NCBI GenBank assembly: GCA_031285405.1
Contig: JAITWH010000040.1
Span: forward strand, 1-64,000
DNA from: Alistipes sp.
GTDB lineage: Bacteria > Bacteroidota > Bacteroidia > Bacteroidales > Rikenellaceae
DNA length: 64,000 nucleotides
Reading direction: 5' to 3'
Made by a program: the position numbers and the translations under genes. Positions within the stretch are counted from its first letter, which is position 1; each line of letters opens with the position of its first letter. Below the pieces are notes generated by a model. The model ran no database searches. It worked only from the letters and a program-made list of their open reading frames with translations, and had not been told where the DNA came from. Below, in pieces: positions 36,273 to 46,120 of this stretch.

Positions 36273-37307
36273 ATGAACAGAACAAACATCATAAAGTTAC
36301 TCGCTACGACGGCCGCGCTCTTTATCCTCGGCACGGCGGGCGCCCAGAGCCAGCGGCTGACCATTCCCCGTCCGCAGATGTCGGCCATCGACCTCTTCTC
36401 GGAGATTCGCAGCCAGACGGGACTCGGTGTTGCCTACAACGCCAGCCTGATCGACCCCGCCCGTGTGGTCGCCTTCACCCGATCGACCATGACCGTCGAC
36501 GAGGCCGTCGAAACGGTCCTGCACGACACCGGCGCGACCTACCGATACGAAGGACGGGTGATCGTGCTCGACCGCCTGCCCGAAGCTCCGAAACCCGCCG
36601 CACAGCCGGTGGTCGAAAAGCGCGCGCCGATTCGCACCTACAACTCGGGCGAGCATCTCACGCAGGCTCCCCGTCAGCCGGCTGTTCGAGCTCAGCTTCC
36701 CGTCCCCACGATCGCTCCTCAGATCGAAGTGCCAGCCCCCGTCTCCAAATGGCGCGAGGCATCGGGTTACACCGCGGGAGTCGGCAAGCTGCCCTCGATC
36801 GCCATCAAGACCAATCTGCTCTACGGCGCGGCGACGCTCACGCCCAACCTCTCCGTGGAGTTCGGCCTTGGCAAGAAGACCACTCTCGAATTTGGGGCGA
36901 GCCACAACCCGTGGAACCTCAAGGGTTCGCTGGAGAGCAACCGCAAACTCGTTCACATGATCCTCAAACCCGAGTTCCGGTATTGGCTGTGCGAACGTTT
37001 CGACGGACACTTTTTCGGAGTACACGCACTCTTCTCGCGCTACAACATCGGCACCTACAACGTTCCGCCGCTCTTCAAAAAGGCGTACCGTTATGATGGT
37101 TACGCTTTTGGCGCGGGCATCACCTACGGTTACAGCCTCTCGTTGGCCAAGCGCTGGAGCGCCGAGTTCGCCGTGGGGGTGGGAGCGATGAAGCTCTCCT
37201 ACGACCGCTTCGACTGCGCCGCCTGTAACCTCACCTCGCAGCCCGATACAAAAACATACATCGGCCCCACCAACGCTTCGGCAAGTCTCGTGTTCCTTAT
37301 AAAATAG
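36273..37307 (+). CDS. STN domain fused to DUF3575 outer membrane barrel; candidate signal transducer
   Basis: A 344-aa exported protein. After the signal peptide comes an STN (secretin/TonB short N-terminal) domain at about 27-100: LTIPRPQMSAIDLFSEIRSQ, GLGVAYNASLI, TVDEAVETVLHDTGATYRYE. A Pro-rich linker follows (102-160), then a DUF3575 domain (about 173-344; SIAIKTNLLYGAATLTPN, EFRYWLC, FFGVHALFSRYN). STN domains usually sit on TonB-dependent receptors and signal to FecR; DUF3575 proteins occur in fimbrial operons. Here both are in one protein, 10 nt after fecR. The role as the outer membrane input of FecI/FecR is inference from this layout. Confidence 0.85.
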   Translation: MNRTNIIKLLATTAALFILGTAGAQSQRLTIPRPQMSAIDLFSEIRSQTGLGVAYNASLIDPARVVAFTRSTMTVDEAVETVLHDTGATYRYEGRVIVLDRLPEAPKPAAQPVVEKRAPIRTYNSGEHLTQAPRQPAVRAQLPVPTIAPQIEVPAPVSKWREASGYTAGVGKLPSIAIKTNLLYGAATLTPNLSVEFGLGKKTTLEFGASHNPWNLKGSLESNRKLVHMILKPEFRYWLCERFDGHFFGVHALFSRYNIGTYNVPPLFKKAYRYDGYAFGAGITYGYSLSLAKRWSAEFAVGVGAMKLSYDRFDCAACNLTSQPDTKTYIGPTNASASLVFLIK

Positions 37308-37313
37308 AGATAG

Positions 37314-38474
37314 ATGAAAAACATAATCATACGTACACTCTGCCTGGCGACACTCTGCCTGGCATCGGCAACCGCGGCGTCGGCTGCCGTGTCGACCCGC
37401 ACCGCCGGCAACGGCATCAGGATCAGCGGAGGGCAGATCTCCGTCTCGGGCGACGAGATGCAGATCGCTTTCGACGTCGAGATCGACCGGCGCGCCGCCC
37501 GCAGCGGATACACCCTCGTCTACCGCCCCTTCGTCGGCAACGGCTCGGCGCGTTGGACGCTCCCCGAGATCGTCGTGCAGTCGCGCCGCGCACGCATCGC
37601 ACGCGACCGCCGGCTGTGGGTCTCGGGCGAGGAGGTGATCTACGACGACCCCCGCTTCGTGCGCAACGGCGACAAGTTTCGCTACACCGCCTCGATTCCC
37701 ATGCAGCCGTGGATGACGGAGGCCGCACTCACCGCCGAAACGATCGAGGCGGGATGCTGCTCGTCGAGCGTGAGCCCCGCCACCATTTTGGCCAACATCG
37801 CCGACTTCATGCCCGCCGCGCCCGCACCCGAACCCGCACCGATGATCGAGACCCCCGCGCCGCAATCGACTGGCGACATGTTGGCCGAGACGCTCAAGTG
37901 GGTTATCCCCTTCTCGAAATTCGACGGCCGCCTGACGGCCATGATGTTCGACGAGGACAGGAACGAGGCACTGAGGGTCTACTTCCCGCAGGGCAGCGAC
38001 AGGCTCAACCCCTACGGCGACGGCAACGCGAACGTTTTGGGAATGCTCCTCTCGGTGGTGAGCCGACTGCAGGCATCGACTGACAGCCGCGTGGCCCAGA
38101 TCGTGGTGGCAGGTTTCGCCTCACCCGAGGGATCGTTCGAACTCAACGACCGCCTGGCATACAATCGCGCCGCCGCACTGAGGCAGTACATTGCCGACAA
38201 CAGCGACATCGACCTCAGTCGGGTCTACATCCACAATGGCTCGGAGGACTGGGCGGGATTGCGCGCCATGGTCGAGGCCTCTGACATGCCCCGCCGCCAA
38301 CAGGTGCTGGAGATCATCGACAGCGTGCCCGTGTGGGATGCCCGCGGCAACAGCGGTCGCGAAAGCGCGCTGAAGCAGCTGGACGGGGGACGCACATACA
38401 ACTACATGTCGCGCAACTTCTTTCCCGAGCTCCGGAAGGCGGCATACATAAAGGTATTTTACGAAGACAGATAA
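37314..38474 (+). CDS. DUF3868 and OmpA-like domain protein of the fimbrial operon
   Basis: A 386-aa exported protein. The N-terminal part (about 25-165) is of the DUF3868 type (ISVSGDEMQIAFDVEID, SGYTLVYRPFV, AETIEAGCCSS). A Pro-rich linker leads to an OmpA-like C-terminal domain (LRVYFPQGSDRLNP, IVVAGFASPEGSFELNDRLA, NRAAALRQYI) that would bind peptidoglycan. DUF3575-DUF3868 pairs typically precede Mfa/FimA genes. It is probably a periplasmic or outer membrane assembly or anchoring factor. Confidence 0.83.
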   Translation: MKNIIIRTLCLATLCLASATAASAAVSTRTAGNGIRISGGQISVSGDEMQIAFDVEIDRRAARSGYTLVYRPFVGNGSARWTLPEIVVQSRRARIARDRRLWVSGEEVIYDDPRFVRNGDKFRYTASIPMQPWMTEAALTAETIEAGCCSSSVSPATILANIADFMPAAPAPEPAPMIETPAPQSTGDMLAETLKWVIPFSKFDGRLTAMMFDEDRNEALRVYFPQGSDRLNPYGDGNANVLGMLLSVVSRLQASTDSRVAQIVVAGFASPEGSFELNDRLAYNRAAALRQYIADNSDIDLSRVYIHNGSEDWAGLRAMVEASDMPRRQQVLEIIDSVPVWDARGNSGRESALKQLDGGRTYNYMSRNFFPELRKAAYIKVFYEDR

Positions 38475-38525
38475 CAACAATAAACAGAATCAAACAACCT
38501 TTTTATTAATTAATCCAACAAACAG

Positions 38526-39740
38526 ATGAAAACTTTTTTCAAACCGGCGCTCGTCGCCGCTGCGGCACTCGCCGCAGGATTCACCAGCTGCTCCAAAGGG
38601 GGCGATGCCGAAAACCCCAAGGATGGTAAGGCAATCGAGATCTCGTTCACTCAGGAGGCTCTCTCGTCGAACACCCGCGCCGTGGGCGACCACGTCGGCA
38701 CGCAGATTGCCGTTCTGAGCTCGGCACGCATCTACTTCGCCACCGCCAGCGACGACATCATGGACTACCTCGATGTTAAGTTCGGTGCCAACTCCGGCGA
38801 GGCTTACAACGCCGCCGCCAAGACCGTCGGTATCGACGAAATCACCAACAACAACACGCAGACTGTCGAAGGTCTTCCTCCCACGGTCAACAAGGTGACC
38901 ATCGTTGGTAACGCCCCCGGTGGCACCTACTACACGACCGGCAAGACCACGCAGCACACTGTGTCGGCTGTCAACATGGCTGGCAGCGTAGTTGCCACTC
39001 CCCTCTATGGCAGCAGCAACATTGTGGATGGCTCAACCATTGGCGACGGAGTCTTCGAAGCCGATGTGACCGTAGCTCCCGTTGGTGCACGTATCGAAGT
39101 CGGCCAGATCGCGGGCACCGCGACCGGTTCGACCATCGAGTCGTTCACTTTCAAGGGCATCTACATCAACAACTACTACTCGTCGATGACCATCAACGGC
39201 ACCGCGCCCACCGCCAGAGTACACAACGGCAGCACCCAGAGCAATTACACCGACGCCACCTACCTCTCAGCTGAAGGAACAGCCGCTAACTCGCTGCACG
39301 ACATCCTCTTCAACAAGGTCGACGACAAGACCTACGATCCCTCGACGACCTCAGGTAAGGTATGGGGCTTCAACCTGCCCGCGCCTGTCGAACCCACCGC
39401 CACCGACAAGACGGCCGGTGACACCGCTCCTCAGGTGGCTCACGTGATTGTTCACATAGACGGCGTTGAGATCGCCACCGACGACGCCACCACCTACGCC
39501 AACGACAGGTATCTGACCGTTCGTAACTTCTACCTCTCGGCCGACGATCCCGACACAGCGTACAACGACACCACCACTCCGCTTCCCTATCTGAAGAATG
39601 GTTACGTCTATCGCATCGTGTCGCTCAAGTTCGCCGAGAGTAACCTGACTCCCAACCCCGAATTGAGCTCCATCGACGTAATCGTCGAAGCCACCATCCT
39701 GGGTTGGAAAGCCGACGACGTGACGATCGACTTCGACTAA
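38526..39740 (+). CDS. Mfa1/FimA-type major fimbrial subunit
   Basis: A 404-aa lipoprotein precursor (MKTFFKPALVAAAALAAGFTSCS). It has two fimbrillin domains: the N-terminal one contains VNKVTIVGNAPGG, the middle has VTVAPVGARIEVGQIAG and SFTFKGIYINNYY, and the C-terminal strand reads VIVEATILGWKADDVTIDFD. Type V pilins are lipidated, exported, then cleaved by a protease at the surface so that a strand can be donated to the next subunit. The TRAVGDH stretch after the N-terminal helix is a candidate cleavage area. It starts 51 nt after the DUF3868 gene. Confidence 0.88.
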   Translation: MKTFFKPALVAAAALAAGFTSCSKGGDAENPKDGKAIEISFTQEALSSNTRAVGDHVGTQIAVLSSARIYFATASDDIMDYLDVKFGANSGEAYNAAAKTVGIDEITNNNTQTVEGLPPTVNKVTIVGNAPGGTYYTTGKTTQHTVSAVNMAGSVVATPLYGSSNIVDGSTIGDGVFEADVTVAPVGARIEVGQIAGTATGSTIESFTFKGIYINNYYSSMTINGTAPTARVHNGSTQSNYTDATYLSAEGTAANSLHDILFNKVDDKTYDPSTTSGKVWGFNLPAPVEPTATDKTAGDTAPQVAHVIVHIDGVEIATDDATTYANDRYLTVRNFYLSADDPDTAYNDTTTPLPYLKNGYVYRIVSLKFAESNLTPNPELSSIDVIVEATILGWKADDVTIDFD

Positions 39741-39817
39741 TCAACACACGCACCACAGCATCCGTCGCCCTGACCGGCGGCGGGTGCGCAATGACAAAAA
39801 AAGCAAACAGGCACACG

Positions 39818-40777
39818 ATGAAAACAAGAACGATATTAGCCCTCGTAGGCATTGCGACGATCCTCACGGGTTGTTTCAAAGAGGAGTTCGCCTTCTGTCC
39901 GCCCGATATGAACGTCACCCTCCACTTCAGGCTGCCCGATCCGGCGACCCGACAGGGCGACACGTTCCTCAACGACATCTCCACCGTCACCACCGTCATC
40001 TACGACGACGCCACGGGAGCCCTCGTGCGCACCATCGTCACCAACGACGCCGACCACCGCGTGTTCAAAGGCCTACACCTGTCGCTCGCCGCGGGCACCT
40101 ATCGCGTCGTCAGCTGGGGCAACTCGGGCAACGGCACGAAGTTCAACGCGCTGGACACACCCTACAACAACTACTCCTGGCTCGACTACACCGACATTCG
40201 CGACAACAAGACCGGCAACGGCGACGCCCTCTACTACGCCCACCACGCGGGCACGGCCACGGGCGCCGACGACGAGTACACGATGACCGTCGACCCGAGT
40301 ACCGGACACGAGGGCACCCTCGATTTCCACCACGCGCACCGCCGCATCGAGATCTACGTCAAGGGCTTCTCGGCGAGCGGATCGAACACCCCCCTCATTC
40401 GACTCTCGGGTCTTCCCACGGGTCTCAGCTTTCTGGGCATGCGCCCCCACACGAGCAGCGATCGGGTGACGTCGGAGCTCGCCTCGCAGATGGTTACGGT
40501 CGGTGCGAGCCGCGCCGCCGCCGGAGCTTACGCACTCTCGCCCTTCAACGTCTTCTACCTCAACACGGGAGACTACGACATAGGCGTCGGACTTCTTGAT
40601 CCCGTGACGGGAGATTCTGTCTACACCACAAGACTCAACGAACATATCGACCCGCTGACCGACAACCCCGACAACAAGATGGTGCTGCAACTGCTCATCG
40701 AGTTTATCGGCGTCGAGGTGAAGGTAAGCGTCCCCGAGTGGAAATCGGAAGATGTCGATTACGGCTGGTGGGACTAA
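39818..40777 (+). CDS. FimB/Mfa2-type fimbrial anchor lipoprotein
   Basis: A 319-aa lipoprotein (MKTRTILALVGIATILTGCF). The FimB/Mfa2 features are a conserved CPPDMNVTLHFRLPD just after the lipid cysteine, GTYRVVSWGNSG, DFHHAHRRIEIYVKGF, and a C-terminal EVKVSVPEW. FimB/Mfa2 proteins stay lipid-anchored and end fibre growth. An upstream in-frame ATG (39791) is possible, but the signal peptide favours 39818. It lies between the major subunit and the first giant adhesin. Confidence 0.87.
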   Translation: MKTRTILALVGIATILTGCFKEEFAFCPPDMNVTLHFRLPDPATRQGDTFLNDISTVTTVIYDDATGALVRTIVTNDADHRVFKGLHLSLAAGTYRVVSWGNSGNGTKFNALDTPYNNYSWLDYTDIRDNKTGNGDALYYAHHAGTATGADDEYTMTVDPSTGHEGTLDFHHAHRRIEIYVKGFSASGSNTPLIRLSGLPTGLSFLGMRPHTSSDRVTSELASQMVTVGASRAAAGAYALSPFNVFYLNTGDYDIGVGLLDPVTGDSVYTTRLNEHIDPLTDNPDNKMVLQLLIEFIGVEVKVSVPEWKSEDVDYGWWD

Positions 40778-40825
40778 AAAAAGCTGAAGAAGTCCAAAAA
40801 AGTTCTGAAAGAAACTGAAAACGGT

Positions 40826-43800
40826 ATGAAATTTGCAAACATCATAAAGATGACGTTACTGGCTGTGATTCTCACCGCCAGCGCGACGTCGTGCATCAGA
40901 GACAACGACATTTTCAACCGCACGCCCGTAACGGAGGATGATATCGAAACAGTAAACCTCTCGATCGACATCCCCTCGATCGGCGAGGAGGGGGCCGTCA
41001 CACGCGCCCTCACCGAGTCGGGAGAGTTGGACGTCGCCGCGGTCGACGTGTTGCAGTTCACGGAGGCGGGCAAGTTCGCCTACCGTTCGACCGGCTATGG
41101 CATAGGCGGCTCTGGCAACACGCGCACCTTCAGCGCGAGACTCCTGAAAGGCACCTTCGACGTGGTGATCATCGCCAACGGCCGCACCCAGGTCAACGAC
41201 GCCATGAACGGCACCGGCGGCGTGACGCAGATCGACGAGAACACCGCCATCCAGACCGCGCTCGACCGCATAGCCGTCACCCTCGCCGCGACCGACAAGA
41301 TCACCGGCAACGTCATACCGGCGCTGCCCATGTTCGGCATAGTCGAGGACGCAGTCGTCGACACGGGCAACGACATCGAGGCGCTGCTCATCCGCGCACT
41401 CGCCAAGGTCAACGTCGTGCTCTCACCCGCGGTCATCTCCGCCGGCAAATTCAAGATCGCCGACGTGCGCCTCTACAACCAGTCGCTCAAGGGCTGGATA
41501 GCCCCGCAGCTGTCGAGCTGGCCCACCGACAACATCTCGACCACGGCGTGGTACGGCGGAACGTCAACCCCTCCGCGCGCCTCCTACACAGCCGCCGTCA
41601 ATCCCGACCAACCGATAGTATACTCGGGCAGTGCCGACAACGTGACCGACCACTCTGTGCTCCGTTCGATCTACACCTTTGAGGCTCCGGTCGGCAGCGA
41701 GTCGGGTCGTGACACCAACGTCTGCCTCGTCATTGGCGGCTACTACGACGGGTCGACCACCCCGAGCTACTACCGCGTCGACTTCAACAACACCGGCACC
41801 TACATGCCGCTGCTGCGCAACCACGAATACAACGTCCGCATCAACAGCGTCACCGTTTCGGGCTACCCCAACCCCGACGACGCGTTCCACGGCACCCCGC
41901 TCCTCGAAACCGAGATCGCGGACTGGAGCATCATGCCCGAGAACACCATCATCGACGGCCAGTACTTCCTGACGGTCGACAGGGATCTGGTGACCATCAA
42001 GGGCTCTGGCAAGGGAGTAGTCGAGCTTGAGGCCGCCACCAACTACGACCTCGACGACCGCGGCTTCCCCGAGGGGCTGCAGTTCGACGAGACCGAAATA
42101 GTCTTCGTGTCGGGCGGCGACAACTGGCTCACCGTCGACGACGTGCTCGGAGCCAACGGTTCGTTCAACCGCACGATCGGTTTCACAGCCGACGCCAACA
42201 AAACCGGCGCAGCTCGCGAGGCCGAGATAAAACTGCATGCCGGTAACATTACAAAAGTGATCACCGTGTGGCAGTTGGCGATGGGCGTTTTTGCCGCCCC
42301 CGGGGTAATCGGCTACACAGAGGATACCCACGAACTGACGTTGCGCGGATCTGTCGACTTCACAGGCGAGGCCGACCTTGAGGCCACGGCAAAAAAGATC
42401 CACCCCGACGGCCTGCACCCCCAGACTGTCTACGTGGCCTACTTCAAGCCCGGCTCGTTGATCGCCACCGACAGCGAGAATATCGGCAAACCCTTCACGT
42501 CGCAGGATATCATCGCCGCCCCGTCGAAGGCCGACGGCCACATCGGCCTCGAAGCGCTCCGAAGCACGATCACCGGCTCCGGCGCAGCGGCATGGACTCA
42601 CTCGGGTATGGCCACGAATGCCGGTACTGTTGCTGCAGGAGAGACCTTCCCCAACAGCGCCTACACCTGGGCTCAGGGTTTGGGCGACCCGTGCGACTAC
42701 TACTTCTCCGACAGCGGGCAACAATGGATCACCCCCACGCTCGCGATGAACAAGGCGGAGCTGGACGGAGCGATAGTTATTGTCTCCGAATGGACTAACG
42801 CCACGGCGTATAGCCCGGTATGGGCGAGAAAGGCAACTCGCGTTGTGCCCGCTACGGGTTATCGCGACGCGTTGACCGGCATGATCGACGGAATGAACGG
42901 TAAAAGCGGCAGTTATTGGTTATCGACGGCAGCCAGTATCCCGGGAGGTCTCAACGCCTACGAGTTCTATTTCGCCAATCCGACTTACGGACAGCCGAGA
43001 AGCCAATCAGTCAATGGCCACTATGGTTATCCCGTCCGCTGCGTCGAAAAACCCCAGCCGCTGATCCACGCTGCCCCGGGAGTCGTGGGCATCAGGCACG
43101 ACGACTACATGGCCCTCAAAAAGGGCACCAAGCAGCTGGGCGACCCCTCGATAAAGCTGACCTTGGCCGGTTCCAACATCTACAACGGCACCGCCGCCAG
43201 CAACGCCACCACCACGAAAGAATTCGGCACGTTGAACAACGAACCCGTCTACACTGTCTACTTCAAGTGGGGCTCGACCGTCGCGACGATAGGCGGCGTA
43301 AACAACGACTCGTTCTCTGCCGACGATGTGGTGTGGGTCAATCCGGGCTTCACGGGCTCCATCACCGGCAACTACGACAGCTTCTCCGCCGCGACGTACT
43401 CCGGCCTCCGTACGGATTACGCCATCGACACCGACCCGACAAAAGGTTGGGGAGACATCTGCACCACCTTCAACGAGGACGAAAAGAAGTTCCGCACCCC
43501 CACCGGAGTTCCGTCGTGGAACAAGATGTCCAACGGATCGATCACCTACAAAACGGACATCAAAACCAACGACGTAGACTATGTCAGCGCAGGCGGCATG
43601 AGCACCGACGGCACGATGTTCCTCCCCGTAGCCGGACTTCGCGACGGTGACAATGGCTCTGTGCAATACATCGGCGACGATACCGTAATCACTCAACTCG
43701 GATCGTATTGGGCAAGTTCGATGGAGTCCGCAACGTCGGCCAATCAGATCCACATCGAAAAGTACGGAGTCGCTTTCAGTAATATATCCATAGGCACCAA

Positions 43801-45838
43801 TAGCGCCCTGCCCATCCGCTGCATGCCGATTCCGCCGCCCGACCCGCGCTTCATCCCCGCGCCTCCGGGTGTAATCGGCATCCGTCAGAGCGACTACGAC
43901 TGGCTCATGACGCAGCGCAAGAGCAAGGGCGCGGGCTGGATACCGAAGACCAGTGCCGATGGTCGCTTCGACCTCACCCTGCGCGGATCGAGCACCTACG
44001 ATGGTCTCACCCAGTTCACCAACGCCATGACCGACGCCAAGTACGGCCCGCTCGAACAGGAACCCGTCTACACCGTCTACTACATGTGGGGCTCGCTGGT
44101 TGCGATGATCGGCGGCGTGGATCCGGTAACCAACATTGGCGACGAGTGGAGCACCGACGGCAGCGACGTTGTCTGGGTCAACCCCGAATTCACGGGCGCG
44201 ACGAATGTTGCGTGGGCCACGGCAAAGACATGGGCTGGCCTGCCCAACAACAACATTTGGAATTTAAATAAGGAGGGCAACGACGTGGCCTCAGCTCCGA
44301 CGAAAGGACACGGCGATCCGTGCGCCTACATGGGCGCTGGCTGGCGAATGCCCACACGACGCGACTGGCATATCTTTGGTGGGGGTGATCCCAGTAGTTC
44401 AATACGGCCAGTTATTCAATTTGGTTCGACGTACGGGAATTACACCTTCACGACAGCCCATTGGATGGATGAGGTTCCCGTTCCGGCCTACGGCACCTTC
44501 ACACAGAGTCCCGAAGGCCCCACCACCAGCCTGCCGGCCATGGGACTTCGTTCGGGTGATAGCGAGATGAGAGGTCAGAACTTTAATGTCTCTTACCAAT
44601 CTTCCACGAACTTCAATAATGGAGCAAGTGGTAGTTATAATGACTACGTGGGCATCTTTACGTTGACATGTAGTCCGAGTGGTGGAGAGGTAGACAGTTT
44701 TGTTTACCGTGACGAAGCCCTGCCCGTGCGCTGCTTCGAAAACTTCATGGTAACCCCGCTTTCGCTCGAATTCGAGGGCACGGCCAACACCCTTGCCGAG
44801 GCGAAGAGTGTGACGATCACCGCCGACGACACATGGAGCGTGACCGATCAGTCGCCGTGGTTGGCAGTCGATGTAACCTCGGGTACGGGCAACGCCACGG
44901 TGAAGGTATACCCTACCACGGCTAACAACACCGGCGCGCTGCGCGAGGACGGTTTTGTGGAGTTTACCTCCTCGGCGGGGGCGAAGAAGAGAGTAGCCGT
45001 GAGCCAAAAACCCGTACCGCCGCCCGACCCGCGCTTCGTGTTGGCTCCTCCGGGAGTTGTGGGCATCAAGGCGACAGACTATCTGCGCCTCGTAGCCGCG
45101 CGTGTTACGCAGGGAAATAGCTACTTCGATCCCACAATCAAACTCACTCTGCAGGGATCGAGCACCTACGGCGATCCGAGCAATCCGTCGCACGCGATGC
45201 GCTTCGTTACCGATCAGGAGTTCGGCCCGCTGGAGGACGAGCCGGTCTATGTGCTCTATTTCCAATCTCTTAAACTGATCGGTGCCATTGGAGGCACTCT
45301 GGGTGACCCGTGGAGTACGGACGATGCAGTGTATGTCAATCCGGAGTATACCGGTACGCGCAATTTTAGCACTAACATAGGCCTGTCTGACAACACAGCA
45401 TGGGCAACCGATTTAACAAAAGGCTTCGGCGATATTTGCGCAACGATGCCGGGAAGCTGGCAGGGGCCCAAAAATCTTCGAGCTGACGCTAATGTGACCA
45501 GTTTCGCCTATACAAGTCCGGCCAAGAAATACTCCGGAACCCATACACCGTTTGGCTATGGAACTGGTTATGTACAGTGGGGGACGAATGGCATGGTGAT
45601 GAGTTGGGACACCTCGATCAAGGCAGGTGCCGCGCAGACAGGAGCACTATCCAGAGACCAAGACCTCTATCTACCCGTGACGGGTTATCGTGACGGCCAG
45701 ATGAGACATACGCAAGTCGGGTATTATATGGGATCGTCGGGTGCAAATTACGGAGTGTCATTTCGCAACGATCTTAATGTGGTTGAGGCGGACGCAAACG
45801 GCATCCCTTGGGCACCCGTCCGCTGCGTGCCTAAATAA
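40826..45838 (+). CDS. giant modular fimbrial lipoprotein / tip adhesin candidate 1
   Basis: A 1670-aa lipoprotein (MKFANIIKMTLLAVILTASATSC). The N-terminal about 400 residues resemble a fimbrillin (VAAVDVLQFTEAGKFAYRST, then ALIRALAKVNVVLSP). A BACON-like domain follows (about 430-487), then four repeats of a roughly 260-300-residue module starting near 489, 748, 1011 and 1405. Each opens with a variant of APPGVIGIRxSDY, continues with EPVYTVYxxWGS and DVVWVNPEFTG, and closes with LPVRC. A second BACON-like domain precedes the last repeat. The closing parts resemble FISUMP/lectin-like folds seen at fimbrial tips. It is predicted to lie on the surface; the ligand is unknown. Confidence 0.82.
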   Translation: MKFANIIKMTLLAVILTASATSCIRDNDIFNRTPVTEDDIETVNLSIDIPSIGEEGAVTRALTESGELDVAAVDVLQFTEAGKFAYRSTGYGIGGSGNTRTFSARLLKGTFDVVIIANGRTQVNDAMNGTGGVTQIDENTAIQTALDRIAVTLAATDKITGNVIPALPMFGIVEDAVVDTGNDIEALLIRALAKVNVVLSPAVISAGKFKIADVRLYNQSLKGWIAPQLSSWPTDNISTTAWYGGTSTPPRASYTAAVNPDQPIVYSGSADNVTDHSVLRSIYTFEAPVGSESGRDTNVCLVIGGYYDGSTTPSYYRVDFNNTGTYMPLLRNHEYNVRINSVTVSGYPNPDDAFHGTPLLETEIADWSIMPENTIIDGQYFLTVDRDLVTIKGSGKGVVELEAATNYDLDDRGFPEGLQFDETEIVFVSGGDNWLTVDDVLGANGSFNRTIGFTADANKTGAAREAEIKLHAGNITKVITVWQLAMGVFAAPGVIGYTEDTHELTLRGSVDFTGEADLEATAKKIHPDGLHPQTVYVAYFKPGSLIATDSENIGKPFTSQDIIAAPSKADGHIGLEALRSTITGSGAAAWTHSGMATNAGTVAAGETFPNSAYTWAQGLGDPCDYYFSDSGQQWITPTLAMNKAELDGAIVIVSEWTNATAYSPVWARKATRVVPATGYRDALTGMIDGMNGKSGSYWLSTAASIPGGLNAYEFYFANPTYGQPRSQSVNGHYGYPVRCVEKPQPLIHAAPGVVGIRHDDYMALKKGTKQLGDPSIKLTLAGSNIYNGTAASNATTTKEFGTLNNEPVYTVYFKWGSTVATIGGVNNDSFSADDVVWVNPGFTGSITGNYDSFSAATYSGLRTDYAIDTDPTKGWGDICTTFNEDEKKFRTPTGVPSWNKMSNGSITYKTDIKTNDVDYVSAGGMSTDGTMFLPVAGLRDGDNGSVQYIGDDTVITQLGSYWASSMESATSANQIHIEKYGVAFSNISIGTNSALPIRCMPIPPPDPRFIPAPPGVIGIRQSDYDWLMTQRKSKGAGWIPKTSADGRFDLTLRGSSTYDGLTQFTNAMTDAKYGPLEQEPVYTVYYMWGSLVAMIGGVDPVTNIGDEWSTDGSDVVWVNPEFTGATNVAWATAKTWAGLPNNNIWNLNKEGNDVASAPTKGHGDPCAYMGAGWRMPTRRDWHIFGGGDPSSSIRPVIQFGSTYGNYTFTTAHWMDEVPVPAYGTFTQSPEGPTTSLPAMGLRSGDSEMRGQNFNVSYQSSTNFNNGASGSYNDYVGIFTLTCSPSGGEVDSFVYRDEALPVRCFENFMVTPLSLEFEGTANTLAEAKSVTITADDTWSVTDQSPWLAVDVTSGTGNATVKVYPTTANNTGALREDGFVEFTSSAGAKKRVAVSQKPVPPPDPRFVLAPPGVVGIKATDYLRLVAARVTQGNSYFDPTIKLTLQGSSTYGDPSNPSHAMRFVTDQEFGPLEDEPVYVLYFQSLKLIGAIGGTLGDPWSTDDAVYVNPEYTGTRNFSTNIGLSDNTAWATDLTKGFGDICATMPGSWQGPKNLRADANVTSFAYTSPAKKYSGTHTPFGYGTGYVQWGTNGMVMSWDTSIKAGAAQTGALSRDQDLYLPVTGYRDGQMRHTQVGYYMGSSGANYGVSFRNDLNVVEADANGIPWAPVRCVPK

Positions 45839-46060
45839 GTTTTACGAAATTTTTCCCCGCCGCAATGTCATCCCGACAGAGCGCAAAGCGCGACGAGGGA
45901 TCTACCAAATAGTAACTGAAAATTGAAAATGAGCTACACAAAACTATATACGTGCAAAGCACACCCCGATTCATGATTCATGATTCATGATTAAACTCCG
46001 CGTTAACCCCATTTTCAATTTTCAATTCTCAATTTTCAATTAAACCCACGTTCTTCGACA
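45839..46060. repeat. composite dispersed repeat after adhesin 1
   Basis: The core is 45867-46044. In order: a REP-like unit (TCCCGACAGAG, CGC-AAA-GCG, CGACGAGGGA), GAAAATTGAAAATGAGCTAC, a GTGC-AAA-GCAC hairpin preceded by ACTATATAC, a TGATTCA heptamer array (45968-45992), then AT-rich CAATTTT repeats. The same series in the same order follows adhesin 2 at 52256-52434. Confidence 0.85.
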
Positions 46061-46073
46061 TATTGGTTTGCAC
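46061..46073. repeat. 13-bp inverted repeat, left end of the DUF4160-DUF2442 segment
   Basis: TATTGGTTTGCAC, exactly complementary to GTGCAAACCAATA at 46667-46679. The left copy overlaps the -33 box of the DUF4160 promoter, so it could also be an operator half-site. Confidence 0.75.
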
Positions 46074-46093
46074 AAAAAAAATCGTTATCTTTG
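46063..46093 (+). promoter_or_regulatory. promoter of the DUF4160-DUF2442 pair
   Basis: TTG (46063-46065), a 20-nt spacer, then TATCTTTG (46086-46093), 28 nt before the ATG at 46121. Confidence 0.75.
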
Positions 46094-46120
46094 CCTAAGA
46101 TAACTTTAAGAGAAAACGTC

